Below, one piece after another: positions 8,701 to 16,328 of a stretch of 64,000 nt of DNA. The notes below the pieces were generated by a model. It had not been told where the DNA came from. It ran no database searches and saw nothing but the letters and a program-made list of their open reading frames with translations. A program made the position numbers and the translations under genes. This DNA comes from Aquabacterium sp. GTDB taxonomy: Bacteria > Pseudomonadota > Gammaproteobacteria > Burkholderiales > Burkholderiaceae_C. The stretch lies in NCBI RefSeq assembly GCF_030652515.1, contig NZ_JAUSAR010000013.1, positions 147,094-211,093 of the forward strand, in the 5' to 3' direction. The number at the start of each line of letters is the position of its first letter. Position 1 is the stretch's first letter.

Positions 8701-11024
8701 TCCCAGGCAAAGCTCAGGCCTTCGGCTTCCAGGCTGCTGACCGAGTAGCTGGCGGTGGCGCCACTGCCAATGGCCGTGGCCGCGATTGCGGTGCTGGCCA
8801 GCGGGGGCAGCGCGGTGCCGCCTGCGGGCGCGCGGGGCAGGAAGCTGGCGGTGTTGGCAAAATCGGTGTCGCTGGCCTGGGTGTCCAGCCAAAGCTGCCC
8901 ATTGCGGTGGTGCACCACGTAGCCAGGGAAGTTCTTCGAGCGCAGTGTCAGCCCCGAGCCGGCCAGCCCAGGTTCGCGGCAGAAGGTGGCGTCATTGGCG
9001 AACAGGGCCGAGCCGTCGTTGGCCCCCAACTGCAGCCGGTAATTGGCATGGCGCATGAACTTGCCTGGTTGCGCGGTGGATTCCAGTGACACGCAGGCCG
9101 CGTCGGCCAAACCGGCACGCACGGTGAATTGTGCGTTGGCCGGCGCGGTGTCTGCCGTGGCCGCCGGGACGATGACGCCCAGGCCGGTGGCATCGGTGGC
9201 CATGGCGTAGTTGGCTGGTGTGAGGGTGGACAGCGCATAGCTGCTGCCCACGGCAAGGGCGGGTGTCTCTGCCGCGGACTTGACCGACATGCCGATGGCC
9301 ACGGTGGTGGCTACCGAGGGCACGCCGTTGGCGTTCAGCACGGCCAGTTGGTAATAGCCTGGCGGGACCACATTGGCACTGGCCGGCAAGGTGGCCGTCA
9401 GCATGTCGCCGGATTGCGTGAAGGCCAACTCGATGAAGCGCTGTCCATTGTTGAACGAATGCGTGACCGTGCCGTTGGCGATCAGCACCAGGCGCGCCAT
9501 GGCGGTGCTGTCGCTCATCTGCAAGACCACAGTCCCGCCCGCGTTGAAGGACTTGGCGCTGATGCCAATCAACGCCGGGCGCGGGGCCAGTTGCGCTGCA
9601 CCGCCCACCGTGGTGAACAGGTAGGGCGGGTAGTAGACCTCGGCGTTCAGGTTGTTCACCGGGCCTGGCGCGCCGCCACCGGTGGACAACACCGTGCCAT
9701 TGGGCAGCAGCAGTGTGGCCGAGTGGTAGACCCGGATCTGCGCGGCGCTGGCGCCCGTGGTCCAGGTGCCGGTGGCCGGGTTCCAGATCTCGGCCGCATA
9801 GACGGCGTCGGCCCCACCGTTGTTGCCAAGCTTGGTGCCGCCCGTGGCCAACACCTTGCCGTCAGGCAGCACCACTGTGTTGACGTAGCGGCGTGGCAGG
9901 GCCATGGCCGCCGTTTCGGTCACCACCGGCGTGGCGCCGTTGATGTCGATGAGGCTGGCCTTGTTGCTGGCCGGGTAGCCATCGCCATTGAAGTAGCCAT
10001 TGCCCCCCACCTGCAGTATTTTGCCCGGTGCGTACATCACGGCCGAACTGGTGGCGCCCACATTGACCGGTGCCGTTGTACTGGCCGGGGTCTTGAACTT
10101 GCCCAGCACGGTGATGGCACCGGTCCCAGTGTTGGCGTGGACGTCCAGGCTCCACAGCGTTTCGGCCGAGATGCCGAAGATCTTGCCATTCGGTGCGACC
10201 CAGGCGCGTGGGTAAGACGCGCGCAGGTAGTCCGGGCCAAAGGCATCGCGGCTGCGGGCCCCGCCCAGGCTGGTCCAGCCCGTGCCTGGTTTGTAGATCT
10301 CGGGGGTCATCGACACGGTGCCATTGGCGATGGCCGTCTCCGGGTTGTCCACCATGCCTTCCTGGTACGGGTCCATGCCGCCCAGCATCACCATGCGGCC
10401 ATCGGGCAGGGGCAGCAAGGTGGCGTACCAGCGCTGGTCGGCCAGGGCGAAGAGATCGTTGGCTCGGCTGGACGCGGAGGGGCTGAAGAAGGCGCTGTTC
10501 ACCGGCGAGTTGCCGCCGCTGAGCATGAGCCGACCATCGGCCAGCCAGGCCGCCGTGTTGCAGAAGCTGTCGAGGTAATTGGCGTTGTAGGTGGACTGGT
10601 GCGCCGCGTCGGTGAAGCCCAGCGAGGGCGTCCACAGGTCGTCAGTGCGGCCATTCTGGGTGTCGGGCGTGTTCTTGGGCGTGCCATAGGTGAGCACCCG
10701 GCCATCGGGCAGCAGGGCCGCGTGCAGGCCGTTCATGGGCCAGGCCTTGGTGCCGCCCCACATGCCGCGGGTGGCGGCATCGGCGGGGATGGCGAGGTTC
10801 TGCATCAGCGGGTCTTCGATCGGTGCGATGGGCACGCTCAGGCTGGTGGCCACGCTGCCCGATGCCACCGCCATGGCCCGCAGGCGGCCCGATGCCGTGT
10901 CGGATGAGCCGGCGCTGCTGGGGGTGGTGGTGTCGTCCCCTCCGCCGCAAGCCGTCATGAGTGTCAGGACAGCGAAGGTGGCCAGCAGATGTTTGGCCAG
11001 ATCGGGCAGCGTGCGTGTGTTCAT
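5790..11024 (-). CDS. Multidomain predicted lipoprotein: glyoxal/galactose-oxidase-like copper radical domain + E-set (DUF1929) + AbfB + PKD + YVTN beta-propeller + di-haem cytochrome c (CCP/MauG-like) + two ricin-type lectin domains
   Basis: Lipobox-like LMTACGGG; copper-radical motifs 'DSFCNTAAWLADGRLMLSGG', 'RWYATLLPLPDGRMVMLGG', 'RVYHSATLLLPNGTVLSTGGG', 'THSFNNGQRFIEL'; AbfB 'NYRLQLGANDGSALFANDATF...PGYVVHHRNGQLWL'; PKD 'FAWDFGDGG...VNHAYNAPGLYTVTLTA'; CXXCH twice (CASCH, CAACH); six QxW-type repeats at the C-terminus. Confidence 0.9.
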   Translation of the reverse strand: MNTRTLPDLAKHLLATFAVLTLMTACGGGDDTTTPSSAGSSDTASGRLRAMAVASGSVATSLSVPIAPIEDPLMQNLAIPADAATRGMWGGTKAWPMNGLHAALLPDGRVLTYGTPKNTPDTQNGRTDDLWTPSLGFTDAAHQSTYNANYLDSFCNTAAWLADGRLMLSGGNSPVNSAFFSPSASSRANDLFALADQRWYATLLPLPDGRMVMLGGMDPYQEGMVDNPETAIANGTVSMTPEIYKPGTGWTSLGGARSRDAFGPDYLRASYPRAWVAPNGKIFGISAETLWSLDVHANTGTGAITVLGKFKTPASTTAPVNVGATSSAVMYAPGKILQVGGNGYFNGDGYPASNKASLIDINGATPVVTETAAMALPRRYVNTVVLPDGKVLATGGTKLGNNGGADAVYAAEIWNPATGTWTTGASAAQIRVYHSATLLLPNGTVLSTGGGAPGPVNNLNAEVYYPPYLFTTVGGAAQLAPRPALIGISAKSFNAGGTVVLQMSDSTAMARLVLIANGTVTHSFNNGQRFIELAFTQSGDMLTATLPASANVVPPGYYQLAVLNANGVPSVATTVAIGMSVKSAAETPALAVGSSYALSTLTPANYAMATDATGLGVIVPAATADTAPANAQFTVRAGLADAACVSLESTAQPGKFMRHANYRLQLGANDGSALFANDATFCREPGLAGSGLTLRSKNFPGYVVHHRNGQLWLDTQASDTDFANTASFLPRAPAGGTALPPLASTAIAATAIGSGATASYSVSSLEAEGLSFAWDFGDGGSSAYSDSGSVNHAYNAPGLYTVTLTARTADGRTASKVFVQAVYGVRTGNTPRASSALLLEPRGTGAARLWVVNPDNDTVSVFDTSAGGKLKEIATGAAPRTVALAADGSVWVSNRDSASISVINPGTLAVSNTIKLPRASQPWGLVIAPDGYAYISLSATGQVLKLNGSTGTTVATLSVGNSPRHLSVSADSATVLVSRFITAPMVGEGTATIDTNSGGGEVWMVNAGDLTLRQTSRLAYSNKADTETTGSGLPNYLGPAVISPDGQTAWVPSKQDNVARGMLRNGQGLNFQNTVRAISSRISLATGLEDRAMRADHDNSSLASAAVFDPTGTYLFVALETSREVAVLDAAKGSQLFRINVGLAPQGLTVSADGQRLYVHNFMGRNVSVVNLGPLVNNGELASTLAATWTSVGTEKLGATVLLGKQLFHDARDTRLARDAYMSCASCHNDGEHDGRTWDLSNHNEGLRNTLSLRGHAGMGQGLLHWSGNFDEVQDFEKQIRDLAGGTGLMSDAAYNTGTRNQPMGTAKAGVSADLDALAAYVTSLSTFDSSPLRPAAGTLSAAALAGKAVFANAACAACHGGPAFTSSALSGGMRSIGTLKASSGNRLGAALTGLDVPTLRGLWATAPYLHDGSAPTLAAAVQAHAGNTVTSTELGNLVAYLQQIDGDEAAPPDPLGDGVYRLLNKNSGMALSITNASTSNSATANQLPWAGTNNQRWKLINLGSGKYQLTAQHSAKRLEVGGCSTAEGGTVQQYTATTSRCQTWLLTAVGDGSYRVINSNSNKVIEVTGSSTTSGAKVKQRTWVGTNNQKWTISPVSSHYIAAGNYRLTPSHSGKALDVAGVAVASGANVTQWAWLAGANQKWAITASADGFYELSPTHAAGMRLEVAAGGLLNAHNVQQGWASGTAAQRWSFEVQADGSHRLVNRNSGLSLEVAGASTADGANVQQGLWSGAANQKWKLVKQ

Positions 11025-11605
11025 CTGGATGAGGCGGTGAGTGGGCCGCGGGGCTGTCGCGCGGCCAGTGCGATTTCGTGGAGCAGGCGTGGCCGGTCCA
11101 CCGGGACGCCGTTGAAGCGCTGGATCAGCACGCCCTGCGTGTCGAAGAGGTACAGGGATGTGCGGTGGTCTGAGGGGCGGGCGGGCAAGCTGCGCGTGTT
11201 GAGGGCCTGCATGCGGTCGACCAGGGTCTGCACTGCCGCTGGCGGGCCGGTGACGAAGCGCCAGCCAGGGCGGTCCGCGCCCAGCCGCCGGGCATAAGCC
11301 TTGAGCGTGGCGGGCGTGTCGCTGAGCGGGTCGACCGTCACCGACAGCATGGCCAGCCGCTGCCTGACTGGCGTCGGCAGTTGGGCATGGAGTTCGGCCA
11401 GCTCATGAACTTGCGCCGGGCAGGTGCTGGCGCATGTGGTGAACACGAAGTGAAGCAGCACTGGTCGGCCGGTGAGCGTCTCTGGGATGAGCGCCTGCCC
11501 GTGGTGGTCCACCAGTGCCAGCCCCCTCAGGGCCGCGGGCTGCGCATGCGCCAGCACGGTCTGCAGGATCAACAGCAAGGCAAGGACAAAGCGGGGCATT
11601 GGCAA
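11021..11605 (-). CDS. SCO1/SenC family copper chaperone
   Basis: 'LVDHHGQALIPETLTGRPVLLHFVFTTCASTCPAQVHELAELH' with CxxxC; conserved 'LSVTVDPLSDTPATLKAYA'; signal peptide; ATGA overlap with the 1744-aa gene. Confidence 0.9.
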   Translation of the reverse strand: MPMPRFVLALLLILQTVLAHAQPAALRGLALVDHHGQALIPETLTGRPVLLHFVFTTCASTCPAQVHELAELHAQLPTPVRQRLAMLSVTVDPLSDTPATLKAYARRLGADRPGWRFVTGPPAAVQTLVDRMQALNTRSLPARPSDHRTSLYLFDTQGVLIQRFNGVPVDRPRLLHEIALAARQPRGPLTASSR

Positions 11606-11728
11606 CGGGGGAGGGTCATGGGCCGGATCAAGCCGCCACCCTGGCCTGCTCGTGCCCGCACTATCCGTTACATTCGTTTACACGCCAATCCCTTGATCAC
11701 GGGAGCTTGGCACGGTCGGGTTGTTCGC

Positions 11729-12391
11729 TCAGCGCCTCAGCAAGGTCAGCCCGATCAGCCGCGAGACCACCGCCGCCAGGTAGATGATCCCGGCGAACAT
11801 CTCCAGCGAGGCCAAGGCGCGTGCCACTGGCCTGATCGGGATCACGTCGCCAATGCCCGTGCTGGACAGCAAAGCAAAGCTGAGGAACATCAGCTCGGTC
11901 CAGGTGCGCGGCGCTTCGGCGTTCACGGCCGCCGCGAAGCTGCCGGGCTGCAACTCCTGCAGCAGCACGAACAAGTAGGTGAAGCCCCAGGCCAGCAAGG
12001 TGAAGGTGGCGCCTGCCGCGAATAGCTCGTCGGTCGTCGCGTGCATGTCTTTCATCATGTAGGCGATCAGGCTGCCGGCCGCGTAGAAATAAAACACCGC
12101 TTCCAGCGCGGCCGACCACGGCAGCAGCCATGGCATGTCCATCGTGGATTGCAGCACCAGCAGCACGATGGCGGGCAAAGCAATGCAGGCGCTGATCCAA
12201 GTGTGGCCGGGTGTGCGGCCGACCATGCCGGTGGTGATGACGAGCACCGTGATGCCGAAGGCGCCCAGGACCAGTGGCCCGCCCGGGGTGGTCTCCAGCA
12301 GTGGGTACAGCAGCAGGCCCACCAATTGAACGACCAGCAAGATGGCCGAAGGGTGGCGGCGCGTCAGCGAGAGCAGGTGGGTGTGGTGCAT
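11729..12391 (-). CDS. Small potassium-channel-like (Ion_trans_2) membrane protein
   Basis: Multiple TM segments, pore loop 'TELMFLSFALLSSTGIGDVIPIRPVARALASLEMFAG'; start uncertain (ORF extends to 12451). Confidence 0.7.
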   Translation of the reverse strand: MHHTHLLSLTRRHPSAILLVVQLVGLLLYPLLETTPGGPLVLGAFGITVLVITTGMVGRTPGHTWISACIALPAIVLLVLQSTMDMPWLLPWSAALEAVFYFYAAGSLIAYMMKDMHATTDELFAAGATFTLLAWGFTYLFVLLQELQPGSFAAAVNAEAPRTWTELMFLSFALLSSTGIGDVIPIRPVARALASLEMFAGIIYLAAVVSRLIGLTLLRR

Positions 12392-12463
12392 GGGCCGCAT
12401 TGTCGTCTGGGTAAAACCCTGCGCCCAGCAGTGCCTAAAACGGGTCCCCAATCATTCCAAGAC

Positions 12464-12471
12464 GACCGGTC
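12464..12471. promoter_or_regulatory. Short palindrome GACCGGTC upstream of tetR (possible operator)
   Basis: 8-bp palindrome 14 nt before the TetR start; resembles the core of some TetR operators. Confidence 0.3.
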
Positions 12472-12484
12472 ATATAGTTTGTGC

Positions 12485-13078
12485 ATGGCCCGCACCGCAG
12501 ACCCCACCGACATCCCCCGCCGCTTGAGCGACGCGGGCTATGCCTTGTTCCAACTGCAGGGCTACAACGCCACCGGCATCCAGCAGATCACCGACAAGGC
12601 CGGGGTGCCCAAGGGCTCGTTCTACAACCACTTCGACAGCAAAGAAGCCTTTGCCGCGCAGATCCTGCGCAACTACGCCAAGTGGACGGGCGATGCCTGG
12701 AGCGCTGCCTTGAAAGACGCGCCCCCGGCACCCTTGGCCGCCATCCACCATGTGTTTGGCCGCTTCATCCAGCACCATGAGCAAACCGGCTGCCAAGGTT
12801 GCCTGGTGGGCAACTTCGCGGCCGAAGTGGTCGAAGCCAGCGAAACCTGCCGCCTTGTGCTGTCTGATGTGCTGCGCGATTGGCGCGACCGTTTGGCCGA
12901 CCTCATCCTGCAAGCCCAGCAAGCCGGTGAAATCCGCGATGACGTGGCCGCCCCGGTGTTGGCCAGCTTCTACTGGGACGCCTGGGAGGGCGCCGTGCTG
13001 CGCAGCAAGGTCGAGCACAGCGTGCGGCCTTTGCACGAAGTGCGTCACCTCCTGCTCGACAAATTCTTCCGGCCCTGA
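12485..13078 (+). CDS. TetR/AcrR family regulator (NemR-like context)
   Basis: N-terminal HTH 'DAGYALFQLQGYNATGIQQITDKAGVPKGSFYNHFDSKEAFAAQIL'. Confidence 0.9.
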   Translation: MARTADPTDIPRRLSDAGYALFQLQGYNATGIQQITDKAGVPKGSFYNHFDSKEAFAAQILRNYAKWTGDAWSAALKDAPPAPLAAIHHVFGRFIQHHEQTGCQGCLVGNFAAEVVEASETCRLVLSDVLRDWRDRLADLILQAQQAGEIRDDVAAPVLASFYWDAWEGAVLRSKVEHSVRPLHEVRHLLLDKFFRP

Positions 13079-13148
13079 CCACACGGGCTTTCGCTCATCT
13101 GTCGCCGCCTGTGCGGCATCCCCCGTTTCCCAACCAGGAGTCCATTGC

Positions 13149-14279
13149 ATGTCTGCCCCCGATCACACCTCCACTGATGCCGCGCTGTTCCAGCCTTTCC
13201 AACTGGGTGGCATCACCCTGGCCAACCGCATGGTAATGGCCCCCTTGACGCGCAACCGCGCCGAAGCGGGCAACGTGCCCGGCCCACTGACCATCGAGTA
13301 CTACGCCCAGCGCGCCTCGGTCGGCCTGATCATTGCCGAGGCCACCCAGGTGTCGGCCCAAGCCCAGGGCTACAACGCCACGCCCGGCGTGCACAGCCCC
13401 GAGCAGATCGCTGGCTGGAAGAAGGTGACCGACGAGGTGCACGCCCGTGGCGGCAGCATCTTCGTGCAGCTGTGGCACACCGGCCGCATGTCGCACACGG
13501 CCTTCCAGCCCGGCGAGCAAGCACCCGTGGCCCCCTCGGCCATCGCGGCCAAGGCCAAGACCTACATCCCCGGCGCAGGCTATGTCGACACCTCGGTGCC
13601 CCGCGCGTTGGAAACCGACGAGATCGCTGGCATCGTCAACGACTTCCGCACCGCCGCCCGCCATTCGATCGAAGCCGGCTTTGACGGCATCGAGATCCAT
13701 GGCGCCCACGGTTACCTGCTGGACGCCTTCCTGCGCGATGGCGCCAACAAGCGCACCGACCGCTACGGTGGCAGCATCGAGAACCGCGCCCGCTTCCTGG
13801 TTGAAGTGATGGCCGCCGTCATCGACGAAATCGGTGCGGACAAGGTCGGCGTGCGCCTGTCGCCTGTTTCACCCGTCAACGATTCCAGCGAGAGCAATCC
13901 TCAACCGCTGTTCGAACACGTGGTGCGCGAGTTGAACAAGCTCAAGCCCGTCTACATCCACATCGTTGAAGGCGCCACGGGCGGCCCGCGTGACATCGCC
14001 CCCTTTGACTACGAAGCGCTGCGCAAGCTGTACGACGGCGTCTGGATGCTGAACAATGGCTACGACAAGGCCATGGCCGTGGACGTGGTCGCCTCCGGCA
14101 AGGCCGACTTGGTGTCCTTTGGCCGCCTGATGCTGACCAACCCGGACCTGCCGCGTCGCTTCAAGGAAAACGCCCCGCTGAACGAGCTGTTCAGCGACGC
14201 ACCTCTGTACGGCGGTGTGGGCGCGCACGGCTACACCGACTACCCCGCCTTGCCCGCCTTGCCCGCCTTGCCCGCCTGA
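13149..14279 (+). CDS. nemA: Old Yellow Enzyme family alkene / N-ethylmaleimide reductase
   Basis: 'LFQPFQLGGITLANRMVMAPLTRNRAEAGNVPGPLTIEYYAQRASVGLIIAEATQVS', 'DGIEIHGAHGYLLDAFLRDGANKRTDRYGGSIENRARF'. Confidence 0.92.
   Translation: MSAPDHTSTDAALFQPFQLGGITLANRMVMAPLTRNRAEAGNVPGPLTIEYYAQRASVGLIIAEATQVSAQAQGYNATPGVHSPEQIAGWKKVTDEVHARGGSIFVQLWHTGRMSHTAFQPGEQAPVAPSAIAAKAKTYIPGAGYVDTSVPRALETDEIAGIVNDFRTAARHSIEAGFDGIEIHGAHGYLLDAFLRDGANKRTDRYGGSIENRARFLVEVMAAVIDEIGADKVGVRLSPVSPVNDSSESNPQPLFEHVVRELNKLKPVYIHIVEGATGGPRDIAPFDYEALRKLYDGVWMLNNGYDKAMAVDVVASGKADLVSFGRLMLTNPDLPRRFKENAPLNELFSDAPLYGGVGAHGYTDYPALPALPALPA
14243..14277 (+). repeat. 9-bp tandem repeat (GCCTTGCCC)n at the 3' end of the OYE gene
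   Basis: 'cccgccttgcccgccttgcccgccttgcccgcc' encoding (A-L-P)n. Confidence 0.8.
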
Positions 14280-14304
14280 AGCATGGAACGGGTATCCTGA
14301 CCGG

Positions 14305-15183
14305 ATGCCCGCTGCCGATTTGACGACCCCTGCGCCCGACATCGCGACCCTGCTCGCTTTGTTGGGCGCAGGTCCTTGGGCGGTCCTCACCGGGGCGGGC
14401 CTGAGCACAGGCAGCGGCATCCCCGCCTACCGTGATCGGCATGGGCAATGGCTGCATTCCAAGCCCATCCAGCACCAGGAATTCTTGAGTTTGCCGGCCA
14501 TGCGCCGCCGCTACTGGGCCCGCAGCTTCGTGGGTTGGCAGACCTTGTCACGGGCCGAGCCCAACGCGGGGCACCAGGCCATTGCCCAGCTGGAAGCGCG
14601 GGGCCTGGTCAGCACGGTGATCACCCAGAACGTGGACAGCCTGCACCACCAGGCTGGCAGCCAGTCGGTGATCGAGCTGCACGGCAGCATTGCCCGGGTG
14701 CTGTGCCTGTCGTGCCAGCAGCGCTACCCGCGCGCCCAGGTGCAGGCCTGGCTGGTGGCCTGCAACACTCATTTCGCCCCGATGCCTGCGGCAACCGTGC
14801 AAGCCGCGCCTGATGGCGATGCCCACCTGGAAGACCAGCACTACGCCGCCTTCCAGGTGCCGACCTGCCCCGCCTGCCAGGGTGTGCTCAAACCCGATGT
14901 CGTCTTCTTCGGTGACAACGTGCCGCGTGACCGCGTGGCGGCGGCCAGCCAGGCCATTGAAAGCGCCTCGGCCTTGCTGGTGATCGGCTCCTCGTTGTCG
15001 GTGTACTCGGGCTTTCGCTTTGCCGAGCAGGCCCACCGTCTGGGCAAGCCCGTGCTCGCCATCAACCAAGGGGCGACCCGCGCCGATGCCCTGCTGTCGG
15101 CCAAGCTGGAACTCGATTGCAGCGAGGCACTGACGCGGCTTTTGAGCACCGTCCTTGACGCTGGTCAAGCCAGGGCACCTTAA
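14305..15183 (+). CDS. Sir2 family NAD-dependent protein deacetylase
   Basis: 'AVLTGAGLSTGSGIPAYRD', 'ITQNVDSLHHQAGS', 'ELHGSIARVLCLSC', 'PDVVFFGDNVP'. Confidence 0.92.
   Translation: MPAADLTTPAPDIATLLALLGAGPWAVLTGAGLSTGSGIPAYRDRHGQWLHSKPIQHQEFLSLPAMRRRYWARSFVGWQTLSRAEPNAGHQAIAQLEARGLVSTVITQNVDSLHHQAGSQSVIELHGSIARVLCLSCQQRYPRAQVQAWLVACNTHFAPMPAATVQAAPDGDAHLEDQHYAAFQVPTCPACQGVLKPDVVFFGDNVPRDRVAAASQAIESASALLVIGSSLSVYSGFRFAEQAHRLGKPVLAINQGATRADALLSAKLELDCSEALTRLLSTVLDAGQARAP
15155..15168. promoter_or_regulatory. FNR/Anr-type box TTGACGCTGGTCAA upstream of Zn-ADH
   Basis: Perfect TTGAC-N4-GTCAA inverted repeat about 80 bp before the adh start, inside the 3' end of sir2. Confidence 0.7.
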
Positions 15184-15247
15184 GTCTGGACGATCGGGCC
15201 GGGCTTGCCTAGACTGGGTCTTTCCTTGAACCCGGCAGGAGCACACC

Positions 15248-16324
15248 ATGGCCATGATGATGAAAGCAGCGATCTTCGTGGAGCCTGGCCGCATCGTGCT
15301 GGACGACAAACCTGTGCCCGATGTGGGGCCTCTGGATGCCTTGATCAAGGTCAGCACCACCACCATCTGCGGCACCGACGTGCACATCCTCAAGGGCGAG
15401 TACCCGGTGGCCCGTGGCCTGACCATCGGCCATGAACCCGTGGGCATCATCCACAAGCTGGGTTCGGCGGTGCGCGGCTACCAGGAAGGCCAGCGCGTGA
15501 TCGCCGGGGCCATCACCCCCAGTGGCTGGAGCAGCGCCTGCCAATGCGGCGTGAGTTCGCAAGATGGCGCGGGCACGCCGCATGGCTTCAAACTGATGGG
15601 CGGCTGGAAGTTCGGCAACACCATCGACGGTTGCCAGGCCGAGTATTTGCTGGTGCCCGATGCCATGGCCAACCTGGCGCCCGTGCCCGATGGTCTGAGC
15701 GATGAACAGGTGCTGATGTGCCCGGACATCATGTCCACCGGCTTCAGCGGCGCCGAGCGTGCGGGCATCCGCATTGGCGACACCGTGGCGGTGTTCGCGC
15801 AAGGCCCCATCGGCTTGTGCGCCACCGCCGGGGCCAAGCTGAGCGGGGCGACCACCATCATCGGCGTGGACCGCCTGGCTCAGCGTTTGACCGTGTCCAG
15901 CCAGATGGGCGCCGACCACGTGATCGACGCCAGCCGCCTGGACCCGGTGGACGAAATCATGCGCCTGACCGGCGGGCGCGGCGTGGATGTGGCCATCGAG
16001 GCCCTGGGCACGCAAGCCACCTTCGAGGCCTGCTTGAAAGTCTTGCGCCCGGGTGGTACCTTGTCCAGCCTGGGCGTGTACTCCACCGACCTCACCATCC
16101 CGCTGGGCGCTTTCGCTGCGGGCCTGGGCGACCACAAGATCATCACCTCCTTGTGCCCGGGTGGCTCTGAGCGCATGCGCCGCCTGATGTCGGTGATCGA
16201 ATCCGGCCGGGTCGATTTGAGCGCGATGGTCACGCACCGCTTCAAGCTGGATGACATCGAAGCGGCCTACGAGTTGTTCGGCCATCAACGCGATGGCGTG
16301 CTGAAAGTGGCGATCACGCCCTGA
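15248..16324 (+). CDS. Zinc-dependent alcohol dehydrogenase (MDR family)
   Basis: 'TTICGTDVHILKGEYPVARGLTIGHEPVGIIHKLGSAV', Rossmann 'VFAQGPIGLCATAGAKLSGATTIIGVD'. Confidence 0.9.
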   Translation: MAMMMKAAIFVEPGRIVLDDKPVPDVGPLDALIKVSTTTICGTDVHILKGEYPVARGLTIGHEPVGIIHKLGSAVRGYQEGQRVIAGAITPSGWSSACQCGVSSQDGAGTPHGFKLMGGWKFGNTIDGCQAEYLLVPDAMANLAPVPDGLSDEQVLMCPDIMSTGFSGAERAGIRIGDTVAVFAQGPIGLCATAGAKLSGATTIIGVDRLAQRLTVSSQMGADHVIDASRLDPVDEIMRLTGGRGVDVAIEALGTQATFEACLKVLRPGGTLSSLGVYSTDLTIPLGAFAAGLGDHKIITSLCPGGSERMRRLMSVIESGRVDLSAMVTHRFKLDDIEAAYELFGHQRDGVLKVAITP

Positions 16325-16328
16325 AGGG

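Noticed and set aside
9129-10907. 592-aa plus-strand ORF (and 6423-7625, 7734-9089)
   Set aside because: Opposite the well-supported 1744-aa multidomain gene; compositionally biased G/R/H translations without recognisable motifs.
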